This document shows positions 32,590-44,419 of a stretch of 64,000 bases of DNA, piece after piece (position 1 is the stretch's first letter; every line of letters starts with the position of its first letter). Position numbers and translations under genes: made by a program. Where the stretch lies: positions 24,361,258 through 24,425,257 of the forward strand of contig NC_012872.2 in the NCBI RefSeq assembly GCF_000003195.3, written 5' to 3'. The notes under the pieces are model-generated. The model was not told the origin of the DNA. It did no database searches and was given only the letters and a program-made list of their open reading frames with translations. Source of the DNA: Sorghum bicolor (lineage: Eukaryota > Streptophyta > Magnoliopsida > Poales > Poaceae).

Positions 32590-32607
32590 TCCCCGGCAAC
32601 GGCGCCA
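32590..32607 (-). other. Element E primer binding site, tRNA-Asp type
   Basis: Read on minus, TGGCGCCGTTGCCGGGGA begins 8 bases inside the LTR end. It is the usual primer site of Athila-like elements and fixes E's orientation. Confidence 0.88.
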
Positions 32608-32615
32608 AAAATGCT

Positions 32616-33959
32616 TGTTGACACTTGCTAACACCACTTGAATACTAGGTTGCCATCCCCAGCATGGCACTAGAGTGTACTATGGTATTTATACGCACAC
32701 AGATAATCCGCAAGCGCACGGATACCGTTGAAGCTTTTACCCGGTTAAAGGTTTTATCGTATCCACAGGGGAAACGGGAGAACCAACTACGCTCTTAACT
32801 TAACCAAGATAGATAGATAGGTGTAAATAGGAAAGATGATAGAATCAAATAAGAACAATATTAAAGGTAAGATAACAGTGAGTGATAATATGGGAATAGA
32901 GAATAGAGCAATTCTAGTATATGGGTGATGGTAGCAGAATAGAGAGGATAACTATGGTTTCTCTACTTCAAAGGGGTATGTCTATGTCTGGGACGAACCA
33001 CGTGATAAGAGTACACCACAAAGGATGCTTATCCATAGGCCGATAAACCCTACCCGTCCTGCTAACGAGAGGTGGACTACAGGGGACCAACGTAACTGTC
33101 ACCTACGCGGCCTACCACACGATCCAGCTAGTCAGGGGATATCCACAAGTAATCTTGGTCTAAGCACCACGCTTACACCTATACTACAACTCTAACCTAT
33201 AGGGTCCTATAGATTAGAAGTACTCAAAAGAGTTGTGAACCAGAACATACATGATTAGTAATTGCATAATGAATTAGAAGTAGATTACCAGAGTCATCCC
33301 ATGAGCAAGGTTGATTAGAGCTTGATCACGGCAAAGTACAACCGGAGGAAGAACCGACAGGCCGACCTCTCCTCTAATCCTCCTTCGCTCTCCATCTCGC
33401 TACTATCTAGATCTACTCTAGTTTAGAGAAGAGAGGAGAGCTCTCATCTCTAAACCCTAGCTTTTGCTCTGTCTATGAATAATGAATAATGATCAAGGGG
33501 TGTGTCTCCTCCAGGGGCCAGGGGGTCTGGTTTTATAGTCCCCTCAAGTGAACCTGGGCCGTCGGATCAAACCGACATTGATTGAACGGTTATTCTTGAT
33601 CCTTTAGGTCGGTGGAGCATAATCCGCGAGATTGAGCGTGATTGGCCGAAAAAGGTGGGCGGGCGCCCTAAGGACTTGGGCGGGCGCCCTGTCCCTGACT
33701 CCGTTCGGTCTCCGCTTCCTTCCCATGGCTTCTGGAGTCTTCTAGATGTAAGATAATTGCGCGGCACGTTGATATCTCTATGTAATCCCGACGTGTGGGC
33801 CTTTCTTCCTTATTTCCTGATAACCCCCTGCAGAAATAGACAAACACCAAAACTCGTGGAATTCTGTCAGATAAAACCCTAAGTCTTGATGTTGATTTCA
33901 TTTGGATCCTTTTCTTTGTTTATTTGATAGTTAAATTTGATACTTAAGGACCGTCAACA
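32616..33959 (-). repeat. Element E 5' LTR (1344 bp, full length)
   Basis: Matches the LTR of element A (49383-50722, 1340 bp) in reverse orientation and the 3' LTR of E apart from its deletion. It contains 33044-33358, which is missing from the other LTR, and the paired GGGCGGGCGCCCT repeats near 33657-33691. Confidence 0.94.
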
Positions 33960-34200
33960 CCAGATACCAGCAGAAACTTCGACGCTACCACGACAAACAT
34001 GTACGTAAGAGGGACTTAAATGTGGGCGGCCTTGTTCTACGATGACGGCAGAGCAATCAAGGACGCCACAAGCTGACCCCGCCATGGGAAGGCCCGTACG
34101 TGGTGGCCGAGGTCTTGAAGCCAGGAACGTACAAGCTAGCGGACGAGAAGTGGGCAGTCTTCACCAACGCATGGAACAGCTGCGTCGATTCTACCCCTAG
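33960..34200 (+). pseudogene. pol: Element D pol, C-terminal end of integrase
   Basis: It continues directly from 26329 after E: YQQKLRRYHDKHV, then LNVGGLVLR, a TGA (about 34041, from CGA), KLTPPWEGPYVV, and after a small frameshift EQLRRFYP with the true TAG stop at 34198-34200. This is the usual end of Tat integrases. From 34201 to 34353 the sequence is noncoding D spacer. Confidence 0.85.
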
Positions 34201-34353
34201 AAGTTCAAAACTTACGTTCCAACGTACATTTTGTACCAAGACTCTGTAAACGAATGCATGAATAAATGAAGTCTTTCCCTCGAGCAACTTCTTTTTGTAC
34301 CGAGGATTTACAAGTCATAATCTCGACGTTAGAAGGGGGCGCCAACTATGAGC

Positions 34354-37300
34354 TGTAACACCCCAAGTGTTTGTTTTGCGTTTTGGCACTTACATTTCAT
34401 GAGCATAAGCATCACTTGTTCATATATGATAGTATGAAACATACTTTGATGTTGTGACAAGTGAATGCTTGATGATCCTGCATAATAAAGCTTGTGGTTG
34501 CTGATGGTGCTTCTTTCATGTGTATCATCTCCATCTCTACCTAGGTTGATCACTCAAAAAGTTTCGTGAAGTTTGGATTCAAAAGGTCAAATGAAAGGAT
34601 AAGTTACATGATTGTTGGAATGACCTTATTAAGTGAACGGAACCTTGGGTTACTAACCTAATCTTGCAACCCTGACCAAATGACTCTAGATGAACTCTAC
34701 AACAAAGGTCATGAAGGGTTCATGTTGAGCTTGTGCCAAGAAAATGCTTTATTTGCTCTAAAATCCTAGTTTGAGCTTTATCAAGTTGCTGCTTTGACCA
34801 AAGTGAAAGTTTGACTTTGGTACCAGTTATGAGGTTGGACATTAAATAAAAGTTGTAGTTTTGCTTCTGTAGAACAAACATTATTCAAAGGTCAAGAGCT
34901 AGTTTGGTACCTATCCTAGTCAAATTAAGCTCACAAGATTCAATGCAGTGCTGTTTTGGAACCCCAGAAATTTTGGCTAAGTCCTCAAGGTGTTCAGTTT
35001 TGGGTATCCATGTTGGGAGCTTTGTATCTTCCAGCCCAATCTGAATCAGTACAAGGTCCTTTAGTAAAAGTTGTAGTATAGTTTGTATACTATAAACTTT
35101 GTTAAAGTGCCCAAGTCTGAATCATCATCTAAGCATGCCAAATAATGGTCACAAGTTTGAATCTGTTATAGTTTCCAGCAGTTAGAATTTCTAAGTCTGG
35201 AATTTCAGTTCGTCATGTTGGCATCCCGCGTTCTCCTAATTCTTATGTACAACTTGTTTGGGTACCAAAATAAAAGTTGGAGCATATGTTGTGGGCAAGA
35301 GCATATCAAAAGATGACACCAGTTGGACTTCGTTTTGGTCATCAATTTTGAGTTTTGCTAATCTTTATCAATTCATTGACACTCAAGGATTGACATCATG
35401 TTATCTCTTAATCTGTTATTCTAATGGCTTTGCACTCTTAATCAAAGTTGGAGAGCAGGCCGAGCTTGGCAAACTTCGTTTTTGGCCCATGTCCAAATTC
35501 GGCCCAGAAATGGTCCAAATTCGCGTCCCACTCTGTGTACTCCGACGCGCGCCACGTGTTCGGTGAAATGTCGCCGTGGCGACCATGCGGAGCAGCAGCG
35601 CATCACCCTTCCTGCCGTGTGTCCAGGCGCCCTCGCCCCTCCAAATGTGGACGCCGAGGTCCACTCGCCCCTCTGCTCGCTCCCAGACGCTCTCTCGGCC
35701 TTCTCCCGCGCCTTAACGCCGGCGAACGGCCGCACCCCGCCATGGCCGTCGCGGAGCTCCGAGCGCCGCTGCCGTTCTTGCTGCTGCGCTCTCTCTCCAT
35801 GTCGACCAAGCGCGTCATCGTCATCTCCAGCTCGGGCCGCCCCACCTGCGCCCCTTTCCTAGCCGCTGCGGCCGGCAGGAATGCCCACCGTCGGAGGTGT
35901 CTTGGGCATGGCCGCCGGCGCACGTGGTCGGATCTCCTCGAGCCATCTCAGGCAGAGCCACGGTGACCGGTGGATGCGCCTGGTGATGGGGGTGCTTCCC
36001 CACCACTCCATCGCCACCGACGAGGCTGCGACTGGCCGGAACAGGGAGCTCCGGCGAGCTCCTCTGTTTTCCTCGCGACCAAGGACCTCGGGGACAAATT
36101 CGACAAAAGCCAGGGGGTGTTCTGCAGAACTCATGACTCAGATGAATAGTGCTTCGAGGACCTATTTGTTTTGGAGAAATGCTGGAACTTTGAAAATCTA
36201 TATAAAATCATAGACAAATCGTAAAATAGCAAATGTAGACTTTTTGGAATCCTTATGAAATTCTCTATGCAGTAGATCTATAATATGCCATGTTTTAGGT
36301 TAAAGTTTCAGCAGTGGAAAATGATTTATGCAGCTAGGTTTTTAATACTAGTTGAGTTTGTCTATTTTTATAACTGCTGCTGTAGAGCTCCAAATGAAGT
36401 GAAATTTTTGTGGCCTGCTATCCTTGTGATGCTTGATGCATGGTAAAAGTTTCATGATGTTTGGTTGCAGTATGGTTGCGTTATTGATTTAACTTGCATA
36501 GGGCTTGATAAATGGTTTATAATTGTAAATTAAAATATAAAAATGGAAAATGTTGTTCCACTACCATTCTGTGATATTGTTGTCTCATGTTGATATATAT
36601 TATGGTCATGTGTTTGAAGAAAATGTGAGTTTTAGATTTATCTTTCTCTCACATGGTTAATTGCAATAGCAATTTGTCTTTTTCATAGAGACTGCTATGT
36701 TTGTTAAAATACAATGAAATTTGTATAAAAGTCTATTTATAGTATGTAGAGGCTACTGTAATTTTGGTGGTATTTACTGTGTACTTTTTGTATATGTTCT
36801 TTAATTCACCTTATTATACAAATAAATTAAGAAATGCATTAAATAAATTTATTTGGTTGTGACCACTATGTTTTCTGGTGTTCTTTAACTATGTGTAAAC
36901 TGTTGGTAACAATGGTTTTGCTCAAATGCATGTTTGAAACATAAGTTAATAATTAATTGTTTGCAATTGTTGTTTCTGGACAGTTTGTGGAACTGTTTGG
37001 ATTACAATATGTAAATGGTGTTTTCTGGGAATCTTGTTTATAGCAAAGTTGTAGATAGTTCACCTATCTAGCTTCTGTTAAAATTTGGTATTATTTGGCC
37101 TTGTGGTTTGTGAGTTATGTCTGTTCAAAGTTGGATTCCAGAAATGGCTGCTCTCTGTTTGTCAGGGACAGATTCTGGAACTTTATAATTTCGAGCAGCT
37201 TAAGTTGAGAATCATGTTTTGATGTCTAAAGATGAAATATAGATAATTTATTAAGCTTTCCAGAATGTCTTCTTGCATGTCTTGTGGAGTTGTGTAACTC

Positions 37301-39546
37301 CAGTTATGCTTGCTTGAAGTGCCTATCAGTTTTCTGTCTTTATTTGTACCCTACTGTTTGGGGACAACATGAGCAGTTTTAATTGTGCAACTAATTCCAT
37401 AGTATAAATTATGTTTGCTGTGAAACTTGTCTATACAAAAGTTGTAGATAACTCTTTCATCTAGCTTTTTTTAGAGTTTCATATCATTTGGACAAATGGT
37501 TTGTGAGTTATAAGGGTATTAAGTTTATCTGTCAAAATGCTTGTTCTCTGGAATTCCTGGACCAGATTCTGTAAATATGCATGTTTGACTTAGTTAACTT
37601 ACTAATCATGCTAAGATGATTAAATATGAATTGTATACAATTTTATAAGATTTCCATAATGTCTTGTTGCATGAATTTTGGATCTGTAGAACTCTGGTTA
37701 TGATTTATTTACTCAACTGTTGCGTGTATGTCCAGAATTGCTAGGATTGCATCAATGCTTGATTAACTTACATTGTGTGTGGTTTTAAGTGACTCATGTC
37801 TTGGTGGTGTCAATTAGTGTTATGTGATCCTATGAACATGTGTTCATGCACTTGCATCTTGCATGTCATCTAGGTACGCTAGATGAACCACGTGAAGGAC
37901 GTGATGGTGGATCATCCCGAAGATGGAATGATTAAGCAAGTGTTATGATCTTAGATGTCACCAAGACGGAGCAAGCTAACTAATCTGACTCGGTGTCACA
38001 TTCCAGGCAAGCCCCGGAGCATTATAAGCCTCCTACTTTTTGAAAGTGAATGAGTATATATTTGTTATATATGTATTGTTGCATTAAGTATAGGAGTTGG
38101 ATGAAACCCTTGCTGCATATATATACCCTTCCTTGTCCAGTATATATATAACCTGAATCCTAATTAGTTAGGATCACGTCTCTGCTTAGCCATGCTTAGC
38201 TCGGTAGAAGCCAGGTGATTTCCTGTCACCTGCAGGATATAGGTGGATTCCAGATCACGGTTGGCTATATTTGCTATCGTGGAAAAGAACCATGTGTTAA
38301 TAATATGAAAGGAGACCGGGCGGGATGATGATAGTGAAACAACAAGGCATGGAGGTCTTGGGTGTGGATCTATCCCCGTCTGTGTCGGTTAAGGACCGAT
38401 CGTTGTACGTCCTCTTGTCATGTTGAACGCATGCCTAACACTTAGTTGGCCGGATAACTCGTTCCGACCGCGAAGCCTAGTAGTATGACTCAGGCCGGAA
38501 GACCGGCAAGTATAAAGTGCGCACTACCGGAGGAAGTGCGGTGTGCGGGGGACCATTGGCGTAAGTCCAAAGGCAGGTGAGTTAAAATTCCTGACCTCCC
38601 TGGTAGAGTGGTAGCCCTGGGAGTGCGGCGCTGATCGGAGCCGCGATTCCTGAGTCGTACCAAAGGTGACCTGTTGGCTCTCCGACGGGGGATGCTTGGG
38701 TGAGTGTTAGGAATACCCCTCCAGCTGGATAGGAATCGATTCGAATCGCCGTCTCTCCCGGATAGTGAGAACTTGACAGAGCAGCGGCAAACGTAGCATT
38801 CACTAAATAACTTAATGGTTCTATGATGATGATGATGATCACGGCCTTAATAAACCTGATATGGTTATTATTGATTGATATTAATCAAGTGATTGCTTAG
38901 TACAGGTGCTAATCTAGTTAATAGGTTAATGAGAATTAAATGGATGCTAAATAAGAAAGGTTTAACTATTTATACTTAAGCTTTTTATGCAAAATGTTGT
39001 CCAACAAGCTCCACTTATATATCAGCCTTGCATACTCCTTGGTGTCATTTATTTCTGGTTTATGACGGGTAAGTCTAGCTGAGTACATTCTCGTACTCAG
39101 GGTTTATTCCCACTTGTTGCAGGTTGTGATGTATCATAGCTACTGCAAGATTTGGATGACTCCTGCTTTAGGGAAGGAGTAAGATCATGGGCATGATCCT
39201 TCCTACTTACCTCATCTATGATGCTTTTGTTGGAATGGACCATGGTACTGGCAAGTATTTGAAATAAAAGTGATATTGGTTTCAAATTACTTTGCTTCCG
39301 CTATTTGTAAACCTGAGTTGTAATAACCTTATCGAACTCCGATGTATTTGAACTACTTGCGAAATGTATGTAACGTGTGACTTGTTATGTTGAATCACTA
39401 CGATCTTGGCTTGTATGTTGGTTGGTTTGAAATCCCTCGTGATTTTGTTGGACTACCGGAGTTATATGGGCTCAAGTATGATAAATTGATCGCTTCGGTG
39501 ATTGTTTTTGTACTTGTGCTCTTATAATTTGGACGGTTCCGTGACA
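34354..39546 (+). mobile_element. Element F: solo LTR (about 5.2 kb) of a second Tekay-like family
   Basis: Starts TGTAACACCCC and ends GTTCCGTGACA. TGAGC (34349-34353) before it and TGACC (39547-39551) after it look like a target duplication with one mismatch. There is no primer site, ORF of gag or pol, or second LTR, so it is a solo LTR left by LTR-LTR recombination. Blocks shared in the same order with the chromovirus LTR confirm kinship: GCAAGCCCCGGA (38009), GTGTCGGTTAAGGACCG (38382), and the hairpin region 39070-39120. It has a GC-rich block (about 35515-36090) with spurious ORFs, then AT-rich sequence. No gene is present. Confidence 0.8.
37020..37720 (+). repeat. Diverged tandem duplication inside LTR F, period about 395 bp
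   Basis: 37041-37320 and 37436-37715 share AAAGTTGTAGATA..., CATCTAGCTT/CTATCTAGCTT, GGTTTGTGAGTTAT, the word ATTCTG, and ...TTTCCA(G/T)AATGTCTT(C/G)TTGCATG in the same order, roughly 70% alike by eye. Confidence 0.6.
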
Positions 39547-39956
39547 TGACCCATCATAGTCAACACCCCCTCGGGGGCTACCAGGGGGACGACCCCCCCC
39601 CCCAAGCGTCGAAAAAGCCAAGAAATTTCCTCTTCTTACTTAGTAAACCTTGCACGATTCGAGTAGCTAAGGCGCCTTGAGCCCCTCAAAGGCCGAGGGA
39701 CAACGAGCCTGAGAACTCCTACGCCCCCGGGCTACGGAAACTCTACTCACTTCCTTACCCTTGAGGTGATCGAGGTTGTTTTTGACGAAAGAACGAACAA
39801 GGAATACAAACGTAGGCGCAAAGAGAAATAAAAGAACCTCGAGCGGAAAGACAAATCAACACTTAGCAATTACAAAAAGATACTGTATCATTTAAAAAGC
39901 ATATTGACAAAGTATTATACAAGGGGCCCCAGGCACCCTACGCAGGCTCGCAGGCC
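39547..39956 (+). other. Element D noncoding segment after solo LTR F
   Basis: It has a GC-rich start (CCCTCGGGGGCTACC), a C-run at 39594-39603, then AT-richer sequence. It would be the 3' untranslated region of the antisense gene. No ORF is seen. Confidence 0.6.
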
Positions 39957-42900
39957 TCAGTCCATGGCACGATCCTCACCGCCCCCGCCTGCGCCCAAGC
40001 CAGTCTCAGGAGGAAGCACCTCAGGCTCAAAAAGCTTAGCCAGCCTTTCCCTAGGAGCCTCCGCGTCGTCGATCAAGGCGTGGAGCCTCTCTTCGTTCTC
40101 CGCGTCGGTCTTGGAGATGTCGGTGACGAAGCCGTGGGACACCACCTCCATGTCATAGGAGAAGCCCGAGCAGACAACTGCCATAGCCCGCTTCACCCCG
40201 ATGTGGAGGGTGTCCCGCACTCGGTCTCTCAGCGTCGCGCCTAAGTAGCACAGCTGGTCGACCAGTGCGTCGCCTCGAGCTCCCTCCCTCAACTCGTCCA
40301 TAGGCTCGACCTCCCAAGAGGTCGAGAGGTCGCTTATCGCCGTCCACACACGACGGTTCAAAGCAACCTCCGCCTCGAGCTGGGCCTTAGCATTACGGGC
40401 CTCGACTTGGGCGGCTAGGAGTTCGTCCTTAAGCCCTGCAAACGCCAATACAAGAAACTTTAGGAAAAACCGAGCACACCTCGAAAAAGAAATCCGACAA
40501 AGGAAACGTACCGTGGACGCTCTCCTCTAGGGCCGTGTTTTCGCTGACTAATCTGGTGTTGGCCCTCTCGATCTCTCTGTTGGAACAGGCCAGCTCGGTG
40601 TTGGCGACGCGGAGATCCTCGATCACCTTGCCAGCCTGAGCAATGGCCCCACTCTTCTCCAACAGTTCTCGCTTCAGACGTTCGACGTCGTCAGAAAGCC
40701 TGCGGGATTGAGCCCGCTCCGCCTCGAGATCTTCGAGGGCCTTCCTCTTGGCTTCCTCCGCGGCACTCCTGGCGATCTCGCCGTTCACATGCTCCACCTT
40801 CATCTTCTGGAAGGACTCTCGAAGGGAGTCCAGGTCGGTCTTGAGAAGGCCCTTCTCCTTGTCCAGGTCCGCAATAACGCTCTTGTAGCACAGGGCCTCC
40901 TCCCAGGCTCTGGATGCAGCCTCCTCGACCGTCAGAGCCCGCTCCCGCAGTAGCGTCATCTCCTCCTCCGCCTTCTTTGAGGCCTCTCGAGCCTCCACCA
41001 AGGCAGCCTCCCTCGCCTTCTTCTCCTCCTCGAGCGCTATGAGGTCTTTATAAGCCTTGAGGAGTTTCTCCTGCGACTCGAGGAGCTGATCCTTGAGGAC
41101 GGGGAGCTGCTCCCAACCGCCTCGCGTGGCGTGGATGAAGCTCGACTTGATGCGGGAGGTCTCTTTCATATCCTGTGAGCCGGCGGACGAACGGTTAGAG
41201 TGCAAAACCAAAAGGCTCCATGGAGATCAAAGATCGAAAGACACTTACAAAATAAGCAGGCCCGAGCCCGTTGTTGATGATGTCCGACAGGAGCCCCACC
41301 ACGTGCTTCATCTAGAGGCGGAGCTCCTCGACATGTTCCCACTTCTCGGCCTCCTTCTTGTCGTCGAGGAAGATGTTGGGCTCCGACGGATCGGTGGAAG
41401 CCCGGATACGAATCCGATCGGGGCACCAGTTCTCCATCTCCCAATCAGCCCGCGCCTTGACACCGCGAATAAGGTTCTCGACGGTTTCGAGGGAGCCCCC
41501 GTGGCGCAAGAACAGGTCGACGAGGCATGGGAACCGCCCTTCGTCATCCACCGTCTTCCAGGTACCGTCCTTGCTTCCCGACGACTCGATCTCATCCTCC
41601 TCCGAGGGAAAACGGTCCTCCCACGCCCGACGCTCCCGGAGGAACCCTGGCGCGATCCCGTCCATGCCGGAGATCGTCCTCTTGATCTCAGACTCGGGGT
41701 CGGTGGGGGTGCGCATCATACAGGCGAGCGCCACCACTCCGTTCGCTCGCCCCGACTCTGCTCGGATCGCGGCAGGGGCTCCCGGGAGGAGCCACGCTGG
41801 GGTGGGAGGGCCGTACACCGGCAAATTTTCCCCCTGATCGCCGGGCTCTTGCAGCGCCGGCGGCACCGATTGGGCTGGACCTTGAGGCAGGGGCTCGAGC
41901 GGCCTTTCCTCTTGGCCCCTTGCTCCTGCTGCAGTTGCTGTTGCTGCTGCTGTTGCTGCCCCTCGGGCATCTGCTGCTCCTGCTGGTGCTGCTCCTCCTG
42001 CTGATGGTGCTACTGCTGCAGCTCCTGTGGCGGCCGCGTCGCCTCGAGCTCCCGCTCCTCCACCTCTTTCTCTTTCTCCTTCTGCTCCTCGAGGGCTCGA
42101 AGGCTAGCAGGCCAGGGAGTCCGTCCTAAGATGAGAGAGGTCGACACCTCCTCCTCCATAGGTTGGGCGTCCCTAGAAGCCTCGTTACCACCCGACGTGT
42201 CGCTGATGGTGATGGGATCCGCCTCGACCCCCAGACGGGGAGGCTTGGGGGCTCCTTCCTGCCCCTGAGTTAGGGGCGCCTCGTCACGCGTCGATACCGT
42301 CGGAGTAGGCTCAGGACGAGACGGAGCACTCCCAGCATAGCCGGAGGTTGAGAGTCGGAGGAGCCTGCGAAATAAAGAGTAAAGGTCGGTCACTGTAATA
42401 ACCGACGCAAGAACGGCACAAAACCCATAAACAAACTACAAACCTGACTCCTTGGAGGCTGCTCCTACCTTGAGCCTCTTCGCCATTGAAGGCTGGGCCT
42501 GCTCGAGCGTCCGCTTTAGCCTACAAAGAAAGCAACAAGCTTGAAAAGACCGATATGCGAAGAAATGTAGAGGAATAGGAGAACGAAAGTCACAATAATG
42601 AAGAGCTTACCCCACGGGAAGAACAGCTCGCCTCCCAGCGCCCCGACCGGTGGGCCTCGAGCCACCTCGTGCTAAGGCTCCAGGCCCCTCGAGGGCAGGC
42701 ACTGGCCTTGGCGCAACAGCTCCCGCTTGAAGAGCACCGGGGCTGGCGCTCCTGCGGTCGGCCTCTCCCTTCTCGGAGGCCGCGGCCCGACCGCGAGTCA
42801 GAGGCCCCGTCGCCTGGAGCCTAGCATGGCCACTCCCCCTGGGCGCAAGGGGAGGGCGCAGCGCAACCTGACTGACCGTAGGCGCAGGGGGCGTGACGGC

Positions 42901-44277
42901 CCGCGGGCGGTGGGATCCGCTCGGGCCCTCCATCGGAGTCTCCGTCCGGGGGACGTCGACGTCACCTTGAGGCGGGCCCTCGAGGATCCGGTCAAGACGT
43001 GACGCCATCCCCTCGGAGTCGTCGCTGCCCTTGTCATCATCGTCGTCGTCACTGGGGGATTCTTCCTCAGGCTCCCCCCTCTGCCTGGATTTGGCTCGAC
43101 ACGCCTCCAATGCTTGGCGATCGAGGTTCTTTTTCTTCTCCCCTTTCTTTGCGGAGTCCTTGGCGGACTTCAGCTTCTCAGCGGACTGGCGCCGCCTGTC
43201 ACGATCAACCTCATCCTCCCTCACAGGGGGCCTCGAGGACCGGACATCAATACGTCCCTGCCAGAATAAAGGAAAGTAAAAAAAAAGAGAAGGGGGGATC
43301 GAGGAAAATCCAGAATCGGAGCTATGTGCGAAAAGAGGACATACCAAGTCGATCGAGCCTTCGTCAGGCCTCATGGGGAAGCCGTTGACGTGCTTCGATT
43401 TGAAGTCGCCAGCGATGGCCGCCCTAACTCGAGCGGCGGTCTCCTCGTCTGCCAGAGCCTCGTTGGACATCCGGCAAGCCTCAAGATCCCGGGACAAGAC
43501 GCCCGGCCCCATCTCGTCCATCCTCAACGGCCGAGACATCAAAGGGAGGACCCTTCGACGATGGACGACCGAGAGGACGAGAGCGGCGGACAGGCCCTCC
43601 AGGCGTAGCTTCTTCATGGCGTCGAGGAGGGGGTCGAGCCGCGACTGGTGCTCTTGGACGACGCCGTACGTCCAGTTGTCCGAGCGCTCTGTAATCAGAC
43701 GGCCCGTGTAAGCGGGGAAGAGACCATCGTCGTTCCTCAAGTAGAACCACTGGGAGTCCCACCCAGCGTGGTTCGACGACAGCCCCACCGGGATATACTC
43801 GCGCGGCCTCTCCGTCTTCTTCGTCTTCAGCACCAGGTTAAGGCACCCGGCCCGCACGTGCTTCCTCACGCCAGTGGTTCCGGTGGGGGCGTTGAAAAGC
43901 TCGCCCCTGTAGAGGTAGAGCCATAGATCCCAGTGGGGCATCATCCCCAGATAGCCCTCACACACCGCGGCGAAGACCGCCGCGACGGTGATGGCGTTTG
44001 GGGAGAAATGCTGGAGCTCCACCCCATAGTGGAAGCAGAGGGCCCGCATGAAGCGGCTCGGGGGAGCGCCCAGGCCGTGGCGGTGGAACTTGGCGAACGA
44101 CACCACGTAGCCCTCGGGCGGCTGGGGCTCCCTGTGACTCGCCGGCGGCGCGATCCACTCTGGCGATGACAGTGAGGTGCGGCGGCGCAAGAGTCCCTCA
44201 CTCTCCAGCTCTAGCAACCGGCGCTCCGTCATCGACGACGGGCGCCAGTCGTTGGCGGCGACGAGTCTCACAGGCAT
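39957..44277 (-). pseudogene. Element D antisense gene (putative gypsy-type transposon domain plus coiled coil)
   Basis: Read on minus from ATG 44277 (MPVRLVAAND). An in-frame ATG at 44355 also exists. Exon 1 (43345-44277) holds the domain I know as putative gypsy type transposon (Pfam Transposase_28): YVVSFAKFH, PPSRFMRALCFHYGVEL, CEGYLGMMPHWDLWLYL, WFYLRND. A GT-AG intron (43258-43344) leads in phase to exon 2 (42611-43257), a basic then acidic and Pro-rich linker. Exon 3 (42469-42520 or longer) and Q-rich and acidic segments follow (about 41312-42370), broken by TAGs near 42010 and 41312. A 260-residue coiled coil (40429-41190) and a final exon (39957-40440) end the gene. Exact splice sites after exon 2 are uncertain. 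The role of these antisense genes is unknown; they are a known habit of Tat elements. Confidence 0.75.
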
Positions 44278-44411
44278 TTTGGTTGGAAGGACGATGGAAC
44301 CGCTGCCGCTCGAGGGGGTGCACGCGCGCGTGAGGCAGCGAGAGAGCAAAGGCAACGAGAGGATGAAAGCGAGAAGGCGGAAGGAGGAAGAATGGTGGCG
44401 GCGCCACGACG

Positions 44412-44419
44412 TATTTATA
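44412..44419 (-). promoter_or_regulatory. TATA box of the element D antisense gene
   Basis: TATAAATA on the minus strand, 57 bases before the upstream ATG (44355) and about 135 before ATG 44277, in otherwise GC-rich sequence. The B antisense gene has the same arrangement. Confidence 0.6.

Larger units (their letters stand above)
26330..33959 (-). mobile_element. Element E: non-autonomous Athila-like LTR element, minus strand
   Basis: 7630 bp between CCAGA duplications. LTR ends are TGTTGAC...GTCAACA. The tRNA-Asp-type primer site (complement of TGGCGCCGTTGCCGGGGA at 32590-32607) lies beside the right LTR and a polypurine tract (complement of CTCCCCCAAGCT) beside the left one, so it reads right to left. 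Its only coding remnant is gag-like; no protease, RT or integrase is visible in 5.3 kb of internal sequence. It must have been moved by enzymes of another element. It is the same family as element A at 49383. Confidence 0.92.

Noticed and set aside
35448..36213. Overlapping ORFs of 102-172 codons in solo LTR F as a gene.
   Set aside because: They lie in a GC-rich block, on both strands, with no domain, and the surroundings are LTR.
37900..39000. A second independent element boundary inside F.
   Set aside because: Blocks shared with the chromovirus LTR run through this region in the same order, so it is part of one LTR.
41900..42060. A Leu-rich plus-strand peptide.
   Set aside because: It is the complement of the Gln-repeat (CAG) stretch of the D antisense gene.
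42611..44277. A host protein-coding gene (over 500 codons, TATA box, intron).
   Set aside because: The domain and its place between pol and the 3' LTR on the opposite strand are those of Tat antisense genes; it belongs to element D.
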